This document shows, one piece after another, positions 1-10,400 of a DNA stretch of 31,402 nt (position 1 is the stretch's first letter; the number at the start of each line of letters is the position of its first letter). This DNA comes from Albidovulum sp. GTDB taxonomy: Bacteria > Pseudomonadota > Alphaproteobacteria > Rhodobacterales > Rhodobacteraceae. Location: the NCBI GenBank assembly GCA_030837825.1, contig JAUQYB010000018.1:1-31402 (forward strand). Direction: 5' to 3'. A program made the position numbers and the translations under genes. The notes below the pieces were generated by a model. That model searched no databases. It saw only the letters and a program-made list of their open reading frames with translations, and was not told the origin of the DNA.

Positions 1-88
1 GCGACGGATGTTGGGCCTCGTTGTCGAGAACCAGCCGCACCGCGCGCTCGCGCACCTCAGGGGAAAACTTGTTCGTGGTATTGCTCAT
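1..88 (-). CDS. IS3-family transposase OrfA, N-terminal fragment (partial at window edge)
   Basis: The minus-strand frame starts with ATG at 88 and reads [20 protein letters not shown] and on to the window edge. This is the typical N-terminus of the helix-turn-helix OrfA (COG2963-type) of IS3 elements, in which the '[13 protein letters not shown]' segment opens the HTH_Tnp_1 domain that binds the transposon ends. OrfA normally continues for about 90-100 residues and is joined to the DDE integrase OrfB by programmed frameshifting. Only 29 codons are visible, so whether the element is intact is unknown. The start codon sits 7-8 bases after an AGGATGG ribosome-binding sequence. Confidence 0.8.
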   Translation of the reverse strand, partial: MSNTTNKFSPEVRERAVRLVLDNEAQHPS

Positions 89-141
89 GATGCTCCATCC
101 TACTCAAGAGTTGGAGCCTCCGGCAAACCCGGGGCGGTTCA
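1..141 (-). mobile_element. IS3-family insertion sequence, one terminus (runs off left edge)
   Basis: Read on the minus strand, the element begins at 141 with TGAACCGCCCCGGGTTTGCC, which I recognise as the terminal inverted repeat style of a common proteobacterial IS3 group. A short leader with an AGGATGGAG ribosome-binding stretch follows, then the start of an OrfA transposase gene at 88. Only about 140 bases of an element normally 1.2-1.3 kb long are in the window, so the other end and the 3-4 bp target duplication cannot be seen. The boundary at 141/142 is supported by an interrupted reading frame that begins immediately on the other side. Confidence 0.8.
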
Positions 142-240
142 ATCCGCTCCTACGGGCACGGGGTGGAGGAGGAGATCCTGCTCTACCCGCGGCCGGACAT
201 CCGCATCGTCAGGAAGCGTCCGGAGCCTGTTGCCGGTTAG
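142..240 (+). pseudogene. C-terminal remnant (33 codons) of a gene interrupted by the IS element
   Basis: Directly after the IS end, frame 142-240 is open and ends in TAG. It reads IRSYGHGVEEEILLYPRPDI and then continues to a basic C-terminus. The codons are G/C-rich at the third position like neighbouring genes, so it looks like real coding sequence cut off from its start. I do not recognise the family with confidence. An 'E-x-E-hydrophobic-LL-x-P' stretch resembles the end of some ADP-ribosyltransferase-like or phage head proteins, but that is only a pattern impression. The rest of the gene, if still present, would lie on the far side of the IS outside the window. Confidence 0.5.
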
Positions 241-284
241 TCACAATCTTTCGTGCCGGCTCCGCCATCTTTCCGATCGTTTCG

Positions 285-311
285 TCTTGACCTTGTCAAG
301 ATTCCCGGAAT
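285..311. promoter_or_regulatory. Two abutting dyads upstream of the giant surface-protein gene
   Basis: TCTTGAC-CTT-GTCAAGA (285-301) is a perfect 7-bp inverted repeat with a 3-base centre. It is followed with a one-base overlap by ATTCCCGGAAT (301-311), a perfect 5-bp dyad. Both lie 48-74 bases upstream of the ATG at 359, in the only non-coding stretch before that gene. They could form an operator or a transcript hairpin. TTGACC (287-292) resembles a -35 box, but I see no good -10 at the right distance. Confidence 0.4.
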
Positions 312-358
312 TCGGCAGTTCGTTGCCGTCAGGTAAACAGTGTCGGGGGTTGATCGCC

Positions 359-3300
359 ATGACTCGCATGAACCGTGTGGCTCTCGGGCGTGCCGGGAAG
401 CGGGTCTTCCTTCTGGTGGCGGCGCTTCGGCTGCTTGTCGCGGCGGTCTCGCTCGCGGCTCTGGCGATCCCCGGCAGCGCCCAGGCGCAGACGGTCGACT
501 GGGTGCTGAACCTCGACGACATCGGCTCCGATCCGATCCCGGCGGGCGGCACCGTGCTCTACAACCTCCGCGTGGACAACAACGGCACCGGGGCTGCGGG
601 CGCGACCACGCTCAACCTGACGATTCCCGCCACCACGACACTGGTTTCCGCCTCGGGCGGAATCACCGGCTGCGCGCCGCTGCCCGCCACAGGGGTTGCC
701 GCCGTGACCTGCGCCGTGCCGCCGCTGTCGGTCGGGGGAACCGTGGGCCTCACGCTGGGGGTCAGGACCTCCACAATCGGAACGGTCTCGCTCCAGGCAT
801 CGGTGCCGACGGCAGGCGATTCGAACTCGGCCAACAACAGCCTGTCCGAAAACACCACGGTTCAGGCCGGATCGGACATCGGCCTGACGATCAGCGCGCC
901 GGCGACGGCGGCCGCGGGCGGGTCGGTGACCTTTGACCTGATCGCCACCAACTACGGGCCGAACCCGGCCACCGCGCTGACCTTCCGCTTCCCGGTGCCC
1001 GCCGGCGTGACGAGTGTTGTCCCGCCCGCCGGCTGCACCCTGTCGGCGGGGGTCTATTCCTGCGTGGTCGCGGGTCCGGTCGCCCCGGGCGCCAGTGTCA
1101 CGCGCAGCTTCACCGGTCAGGTTTCCGCGGCCGGGGGATCGACGGTCACCGCCGCAGGCAGCGTCATCAACGTCTCGCCAACCGATCCGCTGCCGGCCAA
1201 CAACACCGCGACCGCAGCCACCACGATCACCGCCGGCAGCGACGTGTCGATCGCCAAGAGCCGCACGCCCGCAGGCACGCTGCTGGTCGGCGCGCCGGTC
1301 ACCTTCACGCTTTCGCCGCGCTACTCCGGCGACGGGCCGGGGGCGCTGACGGTCACCGACACGGTGCCGACGAACTACACCGTCGGAACCGTCAGCGGCA
1401 CCGCGCCCTGGTCCTGCTCGGCCGCCGGGCAGGCGATCACCTGCACCCACCCCGGCGGCGGTGCGGCCGGCGCGAACCAGTCGCTTGGCACGATCACCAT
1501 CGCCGCCACGGCCGCCACGCCCGGAACGCCCGTCAACAGCACGACGATCGCGGCGGCGGCGACCATCGACCCGAATCCGGCCAACAACACCGCCACGGAC
1601 GGCGGCGCCACGATCAGTGCCCCCGTCGTCGACCTGAGCGCCGGAAAATCCGGCCCGACGCCGCCGCTGATGGTCGTGGGCAACAGCTATACCTACGGGC
1701 TCAGCCTGTCGAACGTCGGCAACGCCGCCTTCGTCGGCACCGCGGTGATGACCGACACCCTGCCGGCCGGGCTGACCGTTACGGGTTACACGCCGAACGG
1801 CTGGAGCTGTTCGCCGGCGGTGCCCGTTACCGGCCCCGCGCCGATCACCTGCCAGCGCGTCTACGCGGCCGGCGCCCCGCTCGGCGCAGGCGCGACGGCG
1901 CCGGGCGTGACGCTTGCCGTCACCGCGACCGCCGCCGGCGCCATCGTCAACTCGATGACGGTGAGTTCGCCGGACGCGACGATTCCCGACACCAACCCGG
2001 GCAATGACACCGCGAGCTATGGCGTCACCGGCAGCACCGGCCCGAACAGCGCCGACATCTCGGTCCTGAAGACTGCGACCGTAGCGACCGTCCAGGCCGG
2101 CGACATCCAGACGTTCCGGATCGAGGTCGTGAACGCCGGGCCGCAGCCGTCGACGAACATCAGCCTGACCGACAGCCTGAACCAGTTGATCAACGGCAAC
2201 GCCGGACCGGCCGGGGCCGGCTTCATCGGCGCGGCTGTCACCCCCAATGCTGCCACCGGCGCAAGCTGCTCCAGCGCCTCGGGCGGGGCGAGCAGCCGCA
2301 ATCTGAGCTGCACCATCGCCAGCCTGCCGGTCTGCACGGCGGGCGTGGACTGCCCGGTGGTCGCTGTCCAGGTCCGCCCCGGCGGGAACGGCGGCGCCTA
2401 CAGCAATCAGGCGACGGCGATCTCGTCGGTGACGGCCGACCCGAGCCTCGGCAACAACTCCGGCACGGCCGCTTACACCGTCACGCCGCGCGCGGATGTG
2501 ACCGCGCTGAAATCGGCCAGCCCCGGTTCTGCGGTCGCGGGCCAGAACCTGACCTATACGATCACCGCGCGAAACCTCGCCAACGGGATGAGTGCTGCGC
2601 AGAACGTGACCGTGACCGACACGCTGCCGGCCGACCTGGTTTTCATTTCGGCATCGCCATCGACGGGGAGCTGTTCGATCGTGCCCGCGGCGAACTCCGT
2701 CACCGGCCCGGGTAACGATACCGTCACCTGCAACCTCGGCACGGTCGGCAACGGCGCGCAGCAGACGCTCAACCTGGTCGTGCGGCCGATGAATGCCACG
2801 CGGGGCACCACGCTGAACAACACCGTGGACGTCACGACCACGACCACCGAAACCGACACCACCAACAACTCGGCCTCGGTCGCGACCCCGGTCGCGGATC
2901 CGGCGCTGGACCTTCAGGTCGGAAAGACCGAAAGCGTCGATCCGCTCGCGGTCGGCGACAACACGGTCTACAGCCTGAGTGTCACCAACAACGGGCCTTC
3001 GGCCGCCGAAAACGTGGTCGTCACCGACCAGATGCCGCCGGCGCTGATCACCTACCAGTCGCATACGGTGCCGGCCGGCGGCGTCTGCGGCACGGTCCCC
3101 GCGGCGGGATCGACCGGCGGCACCTTGAGCTGTTCCTTCGCCGCGATCCCGGCCGGGCAGACCCGCGTCATCACCATCACCGCGCAGGGTCAGGGAAAGG
3201 GCACGGCGGTCAACCAGGTGTCGATTACCTCCGACGAGATCGCGGCCGGCTTCGATACCGATGGTCTGAACGACACCGATATCGAAAACACCACGGTTCG

Positions 3301-6300
3301 CACCAAGGCGGACATGCAGGTCGTCAGCAAGACGCCGTCGGTCAACCCGGTCAACGTCCGCGAGCCCTTCGACTTCGTGATCGTGGTCCGCAACAACACC
3401 GGCCCGGGTCTTGCCGAGGCGGACGACGTGCTGGTCAGCGACAGCCTGCCCGCGAACATGCAGCTTGCCGGCGCCCCCGCCGCGGCGGTGGTGAGCGGCA
3501 GCGCCAGCAGCACCACCTGCACGGGCGCCGCGGGCGCGACCTCGTTCACCTGCGACCTGGGCACCGTGACGGGCGGCGCGGTGGTCAACATCACCGTTCC
3601 GGTTCGGGTCGTGGCGGTCAGCAGCCTGCCGCAGAGCTTCACCAACACCGCGTCGGTCACCACATCGTCGCTGGACGTGAACGGCGCGAACAACGCCAAT
3701 TCGGGCGGCGTCAACGTCAATTCCTCCTCGCTCGCCGGCAACGTGTTCTACGATTTCAACGACAACGGAGCGATCGACGCGCCCAATGATGGCGGCCTGG
3801 GTGGCATCGTCATGACGCTGACCGGCACCGCGGTGGACGGCACCGCCGTCAGCCAGACCGCGACGACCCAGCCGGACGGCAGCTACCGGTTCGATTTCGT
3901 GCCGCAGGGCAGCTATACGGTGACGCGCGGCGCCGTCGCCGTCGGGCACACGACGAACGGCAGCAATTCCGCCGGCAGCGCCGGCGGCACAGCCGCGACC
4001 CCGACCACGGTCACCGGTGTCGCCCTGCCGGCAAACACGGCGGCGACGGGCTATCTGTTCCCGGTGGTGCCGACGGCACGGGTCGGCATCGCCAAGGCGC
4101 TGGTCGCCGGGCCGACGCCGAACGCCGACGGGTCGTTCAACGCGACCTTCCGGCTGAACGTCACCAACTTCTCGATCGAGGCACTGACCGCGATGCAGGT
4201 CGGCGATCCGCTGGCCGGAGCCGCGCCGCTGTTCGGCACACATGCCGTTCTCGGCACCCCGTCGACCGATCCCTTGGCGCGCGGCAGCTACACGCTGCTG
4301 GCCGCCCCCTCGGGAAGCTGCGGCGGCATCAACGGCGGCTTTGACGGCTCGGCGGCGCAGACCGTGGCTTCGGGCTTCACGCTTGCCGCCGGCGCGTCGT
4401 GCCAGATCGACATCGCGCTGAGGGTGCAGCCCTCCGTGCCGATCCCGCCGGTCCTGCCGTCGGGCGGGCGCTACCAGAACCAGGCTTCGGTAACGGGCAC
4501 CGGGTCGCTGTCGGGCCAGACCCAGGCCACCAACCCGAACCTTCAGGATCTGTCCGACAACGGCGCGAACCCGGACCCGAACGGCAACGGCCTGGCCGGC
4601 GACGCGGGCGAAAACGATCCCACGCCGGTCAACCCCGCCTTTGCGCCGGGCATCGCGCTGGTCAAGTCGGCCGACATCTCCGGCCTGTCGAACCCCCCCG
4701 TGGCGGGCGAGACCATCACCTACGCCTTCGCCATCACCAACACCGGCAACGTCACCCTGTCGAACGTGACGATCACCGACCCGTTGCCGGGCATCGCCAT
4801 CGCCGGTGGGCCGATCCCGACGCTGGCCCCGGCGGCGACCGACCTGACGACGATCACCGCGACCTATGTCCTGACCCAGGCCGATGTCGATGCGGGACAG
4901 GTGACCAACCAGGCCACGGCGACCGGCACCGATCCCTTCGACACCGATGTGAGCGACCTGTCGGGCACGACGACGGGCGACGACACGCCGCTTGTCACTG
5001 CGCTGGTGCCGGCACCTGCGATCACGCTGGTCAAGAGCGCAACGCCGAGCTTCTCGACGCCGCCGGTGCCGGGTGACACAATCAGCTACGCCTTCACCGT
5101 GCGGAACAGTGGCAACGTCACGCTGACCAATGTGACGCTGACCGATACCCTGCCGGGCATCGTGATTTCGGGCGGGCCGATCGCCAGCCTCACCCCCGGC
5201 GCGACGGATTCGACCACATTCACTGCCCTTTACACGCTCACCCAGGCCGACATCGACGCCGGCCAGGTCGTCAACCAGGCCACCGCCAGCGGCACCCCGC
5301 CGACGGGACCGGCGGTCAGCGACCTGTCCGGCGCGACCGCGGGCGACGACGTTCCGACGACGGTTCCGGTCGGCGCCGCCGCCGCGATCGACCTCGTCAA
5401 GACCGCCGACGACAGCGACTTCCTTGACGGCGCCGATCCCGGGGATGTGGTGCGCTATGCCTTCGCCATCACCAACACCGGCAACGTCACGCTGACCAAT
5501 GTCGCGCTGACCGACATCCTGCCCGGCATCGTCATCGCCGGCGGCCCGATCCCATCGCTGGCGCCGGGCGCGACCGACGCGGCGACCTTCACCGCGACCT
5601 ACACGCCGAACGCGGCCGACTTCACCGCCGGATCGGTCGACAACACCGCGACGGCGACCGGCTTCTACGGCCCGGGTGGCGCGCTGAGCGTGGCGGACGT
5701 CGACACCGCGACGGCCTTCGTCGTCGCGATCGAGGCGAATCCGGAGGTCTTCCCGCCGTTCGCAACCAACGGCGGCACCACGACCTCGATGCTGGCTTCG
5801 GATACGCTCCGGGGCGGGCCGGCGACGATCGGGAATGTGTCGATCGGCATCCTCGCCAGCGATCCGGGGCTGACGCTCGACCCGGCAACCGGGCTGATCA
5901 CGCTTGCGCCGGATTCGCCGGCGGGCCCTTATACGGTGAGCTATGAGATCTGTTCGATCGCGCCGCCGGTGATCTGCGACCAGGCGACCGAGACGGTGGT
6001 GCAGCTCGCCCTGCCAGCGATCGAGGTGACCAAGACCCAGACGGTGGTCGACGACGGCGACGGCGTGACGGGCGTCGGCGACCGGGTGGACTACACGATC
6101 ACGGTCGAGAACACCGGCAACACGCCGCTCACCAACCTGACGCTGAACGACACGCTGACCTCGTTGGCGGGCGCGCCGCTCGCGCTCGACAGCGGGCCGA
6201 CCTTCGTGTCCGCCTCGGCGGGTTCGCCCGCGGGCGATCTGGAGATCGGCGAGATCGCGACCTATACGGCGAGCTACACGCTGACCATCGCCTCGGTCAC

Positions 6301-7471
6301 CGACGGCGGGGTCTCGAACACCGTGACAGGGACGGCGATGCCGGTCTTCGGACCGGGCGTGCCGGGAACGCCTTCGCCGATCAGCGACGTGTCCGACAAT
6401 GGCAACGACACCGACGGCAACACTGCCGACGACCCGACCGTCCTGACGGTCAACCCGTCCTTGGCGGCGAGCGGGCTGACGGTCAGCAAGACCACCCCGC
6501 GCGGCGTGGTCGAACGCGGCAGCACCGTGCCCTACACGATCACGGTCAGAAACGACAATCCGGTTGTCGCCGGTCAGCTCGACATCGTCGACGTGCTGCC
6601 GCCCGGCTTCCTCTATGTGCCCGGCAGCGCCACGCTCGGCGGCGTCCCTCATGCCGTCACGGTGCAGGGCCGCGTCGTGACCTGGCCCGACATCCCCGTG
6701 CCGCCGCTGACGACGGTGATTGCGACCCTCTCGGCGCGGGTGCTGACCGGCGCTCAGGCGGGCGAACACGTGAACCGGGTGACGATCCGCAACCCGGGCA
6801 CGAACGGGCTGCTTGCCCCCGAGGCGACGGCGACGGTGCGCATCATGCCCGAGCCGGTGTTCGATTGCGGCGACGTGATCGGCAAGGTGTTCGACGACAG
6901 GAACCGCGACGGCTACCAGAACCCGCCCGACGTCAGCGACGAACCGGGCATTCCCGGTGCGCGCCTTGCCGGCGTCGATGGCACGATCATCAGCACCGAC
7001 GAACACGGTCGCTTCCACGTGCCCTGCGCCATGCTGCCGGCCGACCACGGCTCGAACTTCATCCTCAAGCTCGACACCCGGTCGCTGCCGTCCGGCTACC
7101 GGGTGACCACCGAGAACCCGCGCGTCGTCAGGCTGACCCCGGGCAAGATGACCGAGATGAACTTCGGCGCCGCGATCACCCGTGTGGTGCGGCTGGACCT
7201 GAACGGGCGGGCCTTCGTCGCGGGTGCCGATGGCACGGCGGAACTGTCGCCGGCGCTGCGGCAGGGGATCGCCGACCTCCTGCCAAGGATCGCCGGCGAG
7301 CCGGTGAACCTGCGGCTTGCCTACCATCTGCCGGCCAATGCCGGGAAGGACGAGGTGCGGCGCGCCAAGGGGCTGATGCGGATGGTCGAACGGCACATCC
7401 GCGACGGCTGGCACGAGGTGGGCCGGGTGAAGCTGACGGTCGAGCAGACGATCGTGCGGTCAGGCGAGTGA
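359..7471 (+). CDS. Giant exported DUF11-repeat surface protein with SdrD B-like module and OmpA-like tail
   Basis: The 2370-aa protein starts at ATG 359. The open frame extends further upstream, but the signal peptide begins here: basic MTRMNRVALGRAGKR, a hydrophobic core, then SAQA before QTVDW at about residue 44. The start is preceded 9 bases away by GGGGG. About twelve immunoglobulin-like DUF11/DUF7507 modules follow, each opening with a strand like 'ADISVLKTA' or 'IALVKSA' (near residues 171, 292, 423, 565, 712, 848, 984, 1242, 1431, 1554, 1676, 1887, 2039). Most have a 'TDTLP' motif, and many of the earlier ones close with an 'NPANN'-like acidic/Asn linker. An SdrD B-like module (about 1123-1224, 'GNVFYDFNDNGAID') and a second related one (about 2170-2260, 'GKVFDDRNRDGYQNP') carry calcium-loop-like Asp/Asn runs. 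The last 95 residues look like a degenerate OmpA domain. The family is a surface or adhesin-type stalk, and function here is inferred. It shares an operon with the barrel gene 13 bases downstream. Confidence 0.9.
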   Translation: MTRMNRVALGRAGKRVFLLVAALRLLVAAVSLAALAIPGSAQAQTVDWVLNLDDIGSDPIPAGGTVLYNLRVDNNGTGAAGATTLNLTIPATTTLVSASGGITGCAPLPATGVAAVTCAVPPLSVGGTVGLTLGVRTSTIGTVSLQASVPTAGDSNSANNSLSENTTVQAGSDIGLTISAPATAAAGGSVTFDLIATNYGPNPATALTFRFPVPAGVTSVVPPAGCTLSAGVYSCVVAGPVAPGASVTRSFTGQVSAAGGSTVTAAGSVINVSPTDPLPANNTATAATTITAGSDVSIAKSRTPAGTLLVGAPVTFTLSPRYSGDGPGALTVTDTVPTNYTVGTVSGTAPWSCSAAGQAITCTHPGGGAAGANQSLGTITIAATAATPGTPVNSTTIAAAATIDPNPANNTATDGGATISAPVVDLSAGKSGPTPPLMVVGNSYTYGLSLSNVGNAAFVGTAVMTDTLPAGLTVTGYTPNGWSCSPAVPVTGPAPITCQRVYAAGAPLGAGATAPGVTLAVTATAAGAIVNSMTVSSPDATIPDTNPGNDTASYGVTGSTGPNSADISVLKTATVATVQAGDIQTFRIEVVNAGPQPSTNISLTDSLNQLINGNAGPAGAGFIGAAVTPNAATGASCSSASGGASSRNLSCTIASLPVCTAGVDCPVVAVQVRPGGNGGAYSNQATAISSVTADPSLGNNSGTAAYTVTPRADVTALKSASPGSAVAGQNLTYTITARNLANGMSAAQNVTVTDTLPADLVFISASPSTGSCSIVPAANSVTGPGNDTVTCNLGTVGNGAQQTLNLVVRPMNATRGTTLNNTVDVTTTTTETDTTNNSASVATPVADPALDLQVGKTESVDPLAVGDNTVYSLSVTNNGPSAAENVVVTDQMPPALITYQSHTVPAGGVCGTVPAAGSTGGTLSCSFAAIPAGQTRVITITAQGQGKGTAVNQVSITSDEIAAGFDTDGLNDTDIENTTVRTKADMQVVSKTPSVNPVNVREPFDFVIVVRNNTGPGLAEADDVLVSDSLPANMQLAGAPAAAVVSGSASSTTCTGAAGATSFTCDLGTVTGGAVVNITVPVRVVAVSSLPQSFTNTASVTTSSLDVNGANNANSGGVNVNSSSLAGNVFYDFNDNGAIDAPNDGGLGGIVMTLTGTAVDGTAVSQTATTQPDGSYRFDFVPQGSYTVTRGAVAVGHTTNGSNSAGSAGGTAATPTTVTGVALPANTAATGYLFPVVPTARVGIAKALVAGPTPNADGSFNATFRLNVTNFSIEALTAMQVGDPLAGAAPLFGTHAVLGTPSTDPLARGSYTLLAAPSGSCGGINGGFDGSAAQTVASGFTLAAGASCQIDIALRVQPSVPIPPVLPSGGRYQNQASVTGTGSLSGQTQATNPNLQDLSDNGANPDPNGNGLAGDAGENDPTPVNPAFAPGIALVKSADISGLSNPPVAGETITYAFAITNTGNVTLSNVTITDPLPGIAIAGGPIPTLAPAATDLTTITATYVLTQADVDAGQVTNQATATGTDPFDTDVSDLSGTTTGDDTPLVTALVPAPAITLVKSATPSFSTPPVPGDTISYAFTVRNSGNVTLTNVTLTDTLPGIVISGGPIASLTPGATDSTTFTALYTLTQADIDAGQVVNQATASGTPPTGPAVSDLSGATAGDDVPTTVPVGAAAAIDLVKTADDSDFLDGADPGDVVRYAFAITNTGNVTLTNVALTDILPGIVIAGGPIPSLAPGATDAATFTATYTPNAADFTAGSVDNTATATGFYGPGGALSVADVDTATAFVVAIEANPEVFPPFATNGGTTTSMLASDTLRGGPATIGNVSIGILASDPGLTLDPATGLITLAPDSPAGPYTVSYEICSIAPPVICDQATETVVQLALPAIEVTKTQTVVDDGDGVTGVGDRVDYTITVENTGNTPLTNLTLNDTLTSLAGAPLALDSGPTFVSASAGSPAGDLEIGEIATYTASYTLTIASVTDGGVSNTVTGTAMPVFGPGVPGTPSPISDVSDNGNDTDGNTADDPTVLTVNPSLAASGLTVSKTTPRGVVERGSTVPYTITVRNDNPVVAGQLDIVDVLPPGFLYVPGSATLGGVPHAVTVQGRVVTWPDIPVPPLTTVIATLSARVLTGAQAGEHVNRVTIRNPGTNGLLAPEATATVRIMPEPVFDCGDVIGKVFDDRNRDGYQNPPDVSDEPGIPGARLAGVDGTIISTDEHGRFHVPCAMLPADHGSNFILKLDTRSLPSGYRVTTENPRVVRLTPGKMTEMNFGAAITRVVRLDLNGRAFVAGADGTAELSPALRQGIADLLPRIAGEPVNLRLAYHLPANAGKDEVRRAKGLMRMVERHIRDGWHEVGRVKLTVEQTIVRSGE
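4652..5718 (+). repeat. Three tandem homologous ~120-residue modules inside the giant gene
   Basis: Modules start at 4652 (IALVKSAD), 5021 (ITLVKSAT) and 5387 (IDLVKTAD), with spacings of 369 and 366 bases. Each repeats the same internal order: 'Y-A-F-[AT]-[IV]-x-N-[TS]-GNVTL', then 'TD-x-LPGI', a 'GGPI..L.P.ATD' stretch, 'YT' or 'YV', then a 'V.NQATA' or 'VDNTATA' end. They are much more alike than the earlier DUF11 units and belong to the DUF7507-type class. This points to recent internal duplication. Confidence 0.8.
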
Positions 7472-7484
7472 CAGGGGTATGATC

Positions 7485-10400
7485 ATGGTTGACAACATCA
7501 TCCGCCGCGCCGGGGCGAAACGCGCGCTTGGTCTGCACACGACCGCGCTGGCGCTTGTGCTGGCGGTCCAGCCCGCCCTGGCGCAGACCCGCGATTGCGA
7601 CGAGGCCGCGGTTCCGCAGCCCGAGGATTGCCGACGCGCCAACGGCGACATCGTGGTCACCATGCCGGTCGGTGATAATACCGAACTTGTCGACCGGGCA
7701 CCGGGGCAGGGGTTCGATGCTGCCGGCTTCTCGATCTCGATCGACGGCGACACGGTGGCGGGCGCGCCTCCGCCGGCCGATCCGCGCCGCGCCGCCGATC
7801 TGTCGGCCGCCGCCGCGGATGTGGACGTCCGCTACGACGGCCTTGACATGAGGCGGATGCTCAACGTCTCGACCGATGATCTGCGCGCCGCCTTCCGCGC
7901 CGGTGAAACCGTCCGCTTCCGCGCCTCGTCGAATTATCCCGCCTTCATCGCCCGGGCCGAGGTCCGCATCCTCGATCGCGCTGCCCGCGGCCGTCCGACC
8001 GTGGCGGTATTGCCCGCGCCGCCGAACGGAGAGATCGGCTGGAGGATGCCCGCCGAAGGGTCGGGCGATCTGGCCTACGTGCTCAGGGTCTATGACGCCG
8101 ATGGCCGCTATGACGAGACCATCCCGCGCGACCTGATCCGCACCGATCGCGCCTTCGACACCCACGACACCACCGGCGCACCCGTCGCCGCGGGCGAGGG
8201 CGAGGACTACACCCGCCTGCGCAACATCAAGGTCAGCGGCGGGCGCATCGTCGCCTCGGGTCACGGCGCGGCCCCCGGCGGCACCGTCCTCGTCATGGGC
8301 GAAACCGTTCCGGTGGATGCCTCCGGCGCCTTCGTCGTCAGCCGCATCATTCCCGCCGGCGATCATGTGGTCGACGTGCAGGTGGGCGGCCGCACCCTCA
8401 GCCGCGATGTCAGCATCCCCGACCGCGAGCTTTTCTATGTCGGCATCGTCGACACAACCGTCGGCCGGCGTCTGAAGGACGACCTCGCCTCGGCCGATCC
8501 CGACTACGACGCCACCTATGTCGACGGCCGCATCGCCGGCTACTTCAAGGGCAAGACCGCGCGCGGCTACACGATCACCGGCTCGATCGACACCGGCGAA
8601 GGGCCGATCGAGGATGCCTTCGAGCGGCTGTCGGACAAGGATCCGCGCCGGGTCATCGAGCGGCTCGATCCCGAGGACCTGTATCCGACCTATGGCGACG
8701 ATTCATCTGCCTTCGACGATGCGCCGACCTCGGGCCGGTTCTACCTGCGGGTGGAGCGCGAGCGGTCGAGCCTGACCTGGGGCGACTTCAAGGCCGACGT
8801 CACCGGGGCGGAGCTTCTGCGCAATACCCGGGCGCTCTACGGCGCAGAGCTTCGCTATGTCTCGCCGGGGGCAACCGGGCAGGGCGATCCGCGCGCCAGG
8901 GTCACGGTCTACGGCGCCCAGCCCGAAACCCTGCCGCAGCGCGACATCCTGCGCGGCACCGGCGGGTCGGTCTATTTCCTCAGCCGCCAGGACATCAACG
9001 GCGGGTCCGAGACGATCACCGTCGAACATGTCGATCCGGTCACCGGCCGGGTGGTCAGCCGGACCACCCTGACCGAGGGTATCGACTACGAGATCGACTA
9101 CATCCAGGGCGTCCTGATCCTGACCCATCCGTTGCAGTCGTCGGCCTCGAACGGCAACCTGATCGGCACCGGATCGGGGGCGCTGGACGTCAATCTGGTC
9201 GCCACCTACGAATATACGCCGGTGACGGGCAGCCTTGACGGCATGGCTGTGGGCGGCCGCGCCGAGGTCTGGGCCACCGACCAGTTGCGTCTGGGCGTGA
9301 CCGCGATGCGCGAAACCACCGGCGCCGCCGACCAGAACATGGCCGGCGCCGACCTGCGCTACGAGATCGGCGAGCAGAGCTATGTCGAGGCGGAAATCGC
9401 CCGCACCGACGGGCCGGGGTTCGGCCGGTCGATCTCGACCGACGGCGGCCTGACGGTCACGCCCTCGGGCATCGCCGGGGTGACGGGCGCGACCGCGCTG
9501 CGCTTCGACAGCCGGTTCGAACTGAAGGACCTCGGGCTTCGGCGCGACGGCTACTTCGGGGTCTATGCCGAGCACAAGGGCGCGGGATTTTCCACCCTGA
9601 CCGAGGACATCCTCGAGGATCAGGACCTGATCGGCGTCGAGGGCGAAATCGCGCTGACCGACCGGGCGGCGCTGGGGTTTGCCGCGGAATCCTTCCGCAA
9701 GGACCTGGGCGACGAGAAGACCGAGGGCGAGGTCCGGCTGGCCTATCAGATCGACGGCGCCCGCAAGGTCACCGTCGGCGTCGCGCATGTCGACAAGCTG
9801 ACCCAGACCGATCCGAGCGAGACCGGGCAGCGCACCGACATCGGTCTGCGCTATGACTACAGGCGCAGCGAGGACCTGTCGCTTTACGGCTTCGGCCAGG
9901 TGACGGTCGCCGAACAGGGCGGGATCGGCGCGAACCACCGGCTCGGCTTCGGGTTTGACGCGCAGCTCAGCGAGAAGCTGGCACTGGAGGGCGAGGTTTC
10001 GGGCGGCGCCAAGGGTGCGGGCGGGCTGGTGCGGCTGCGCTATGCGCCGACCGCCGACAACGAGTTCTACCTCGGCTACACGCTCGATCCGACGCGGACC
10101 GGCGCCGGCTATCAACTGGTCGGCAAGGATGGCGGCGTGTTCGTGGTGGGTGCGCGCTACCGCCATTCCGCCGCCGTCGCGACCTACGGCGAAAACACTT
10201 GGGACCTGTTCGGCGAGCGCCGCTCGCTGACCCGCACCTATGGCGTCACCTACACGCCGGATGCGCAGTGGACGGTTTCCGGCTCGGTCGAGACCGGCGT
10301 GGTGCGCGACAGCGTGAACGGCGACTTCGACCGTGACGCGATCTCGTTTGGCCTGGCCTATGCGGGCGAAGGGCAATCGGCGCGCGCGCGGCTGGAATAC

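Noticed and set aside
287..315. TTGACC as a -35 box for the giant gene
   Set aside because: The sequence 16-18 bases downstream (AATTCGGC) is a poor -10, so I list only the dyads.
8..358. Upstream extension of the giant gene into the IS element
   Set aside because: It would bury the signal peptide at residue 118 and would read through the IS end and the gene remnant in a different frame.
329..7414. A 2361-codon open frame on the minus strand opposite the giant gene
   Set aside because: Its product is Arg/Gly/Asp-rich low-complexity protein without domains. High-GC codon use on the plus strand removes stops in one antisense frame, so it is a compositional shadow.
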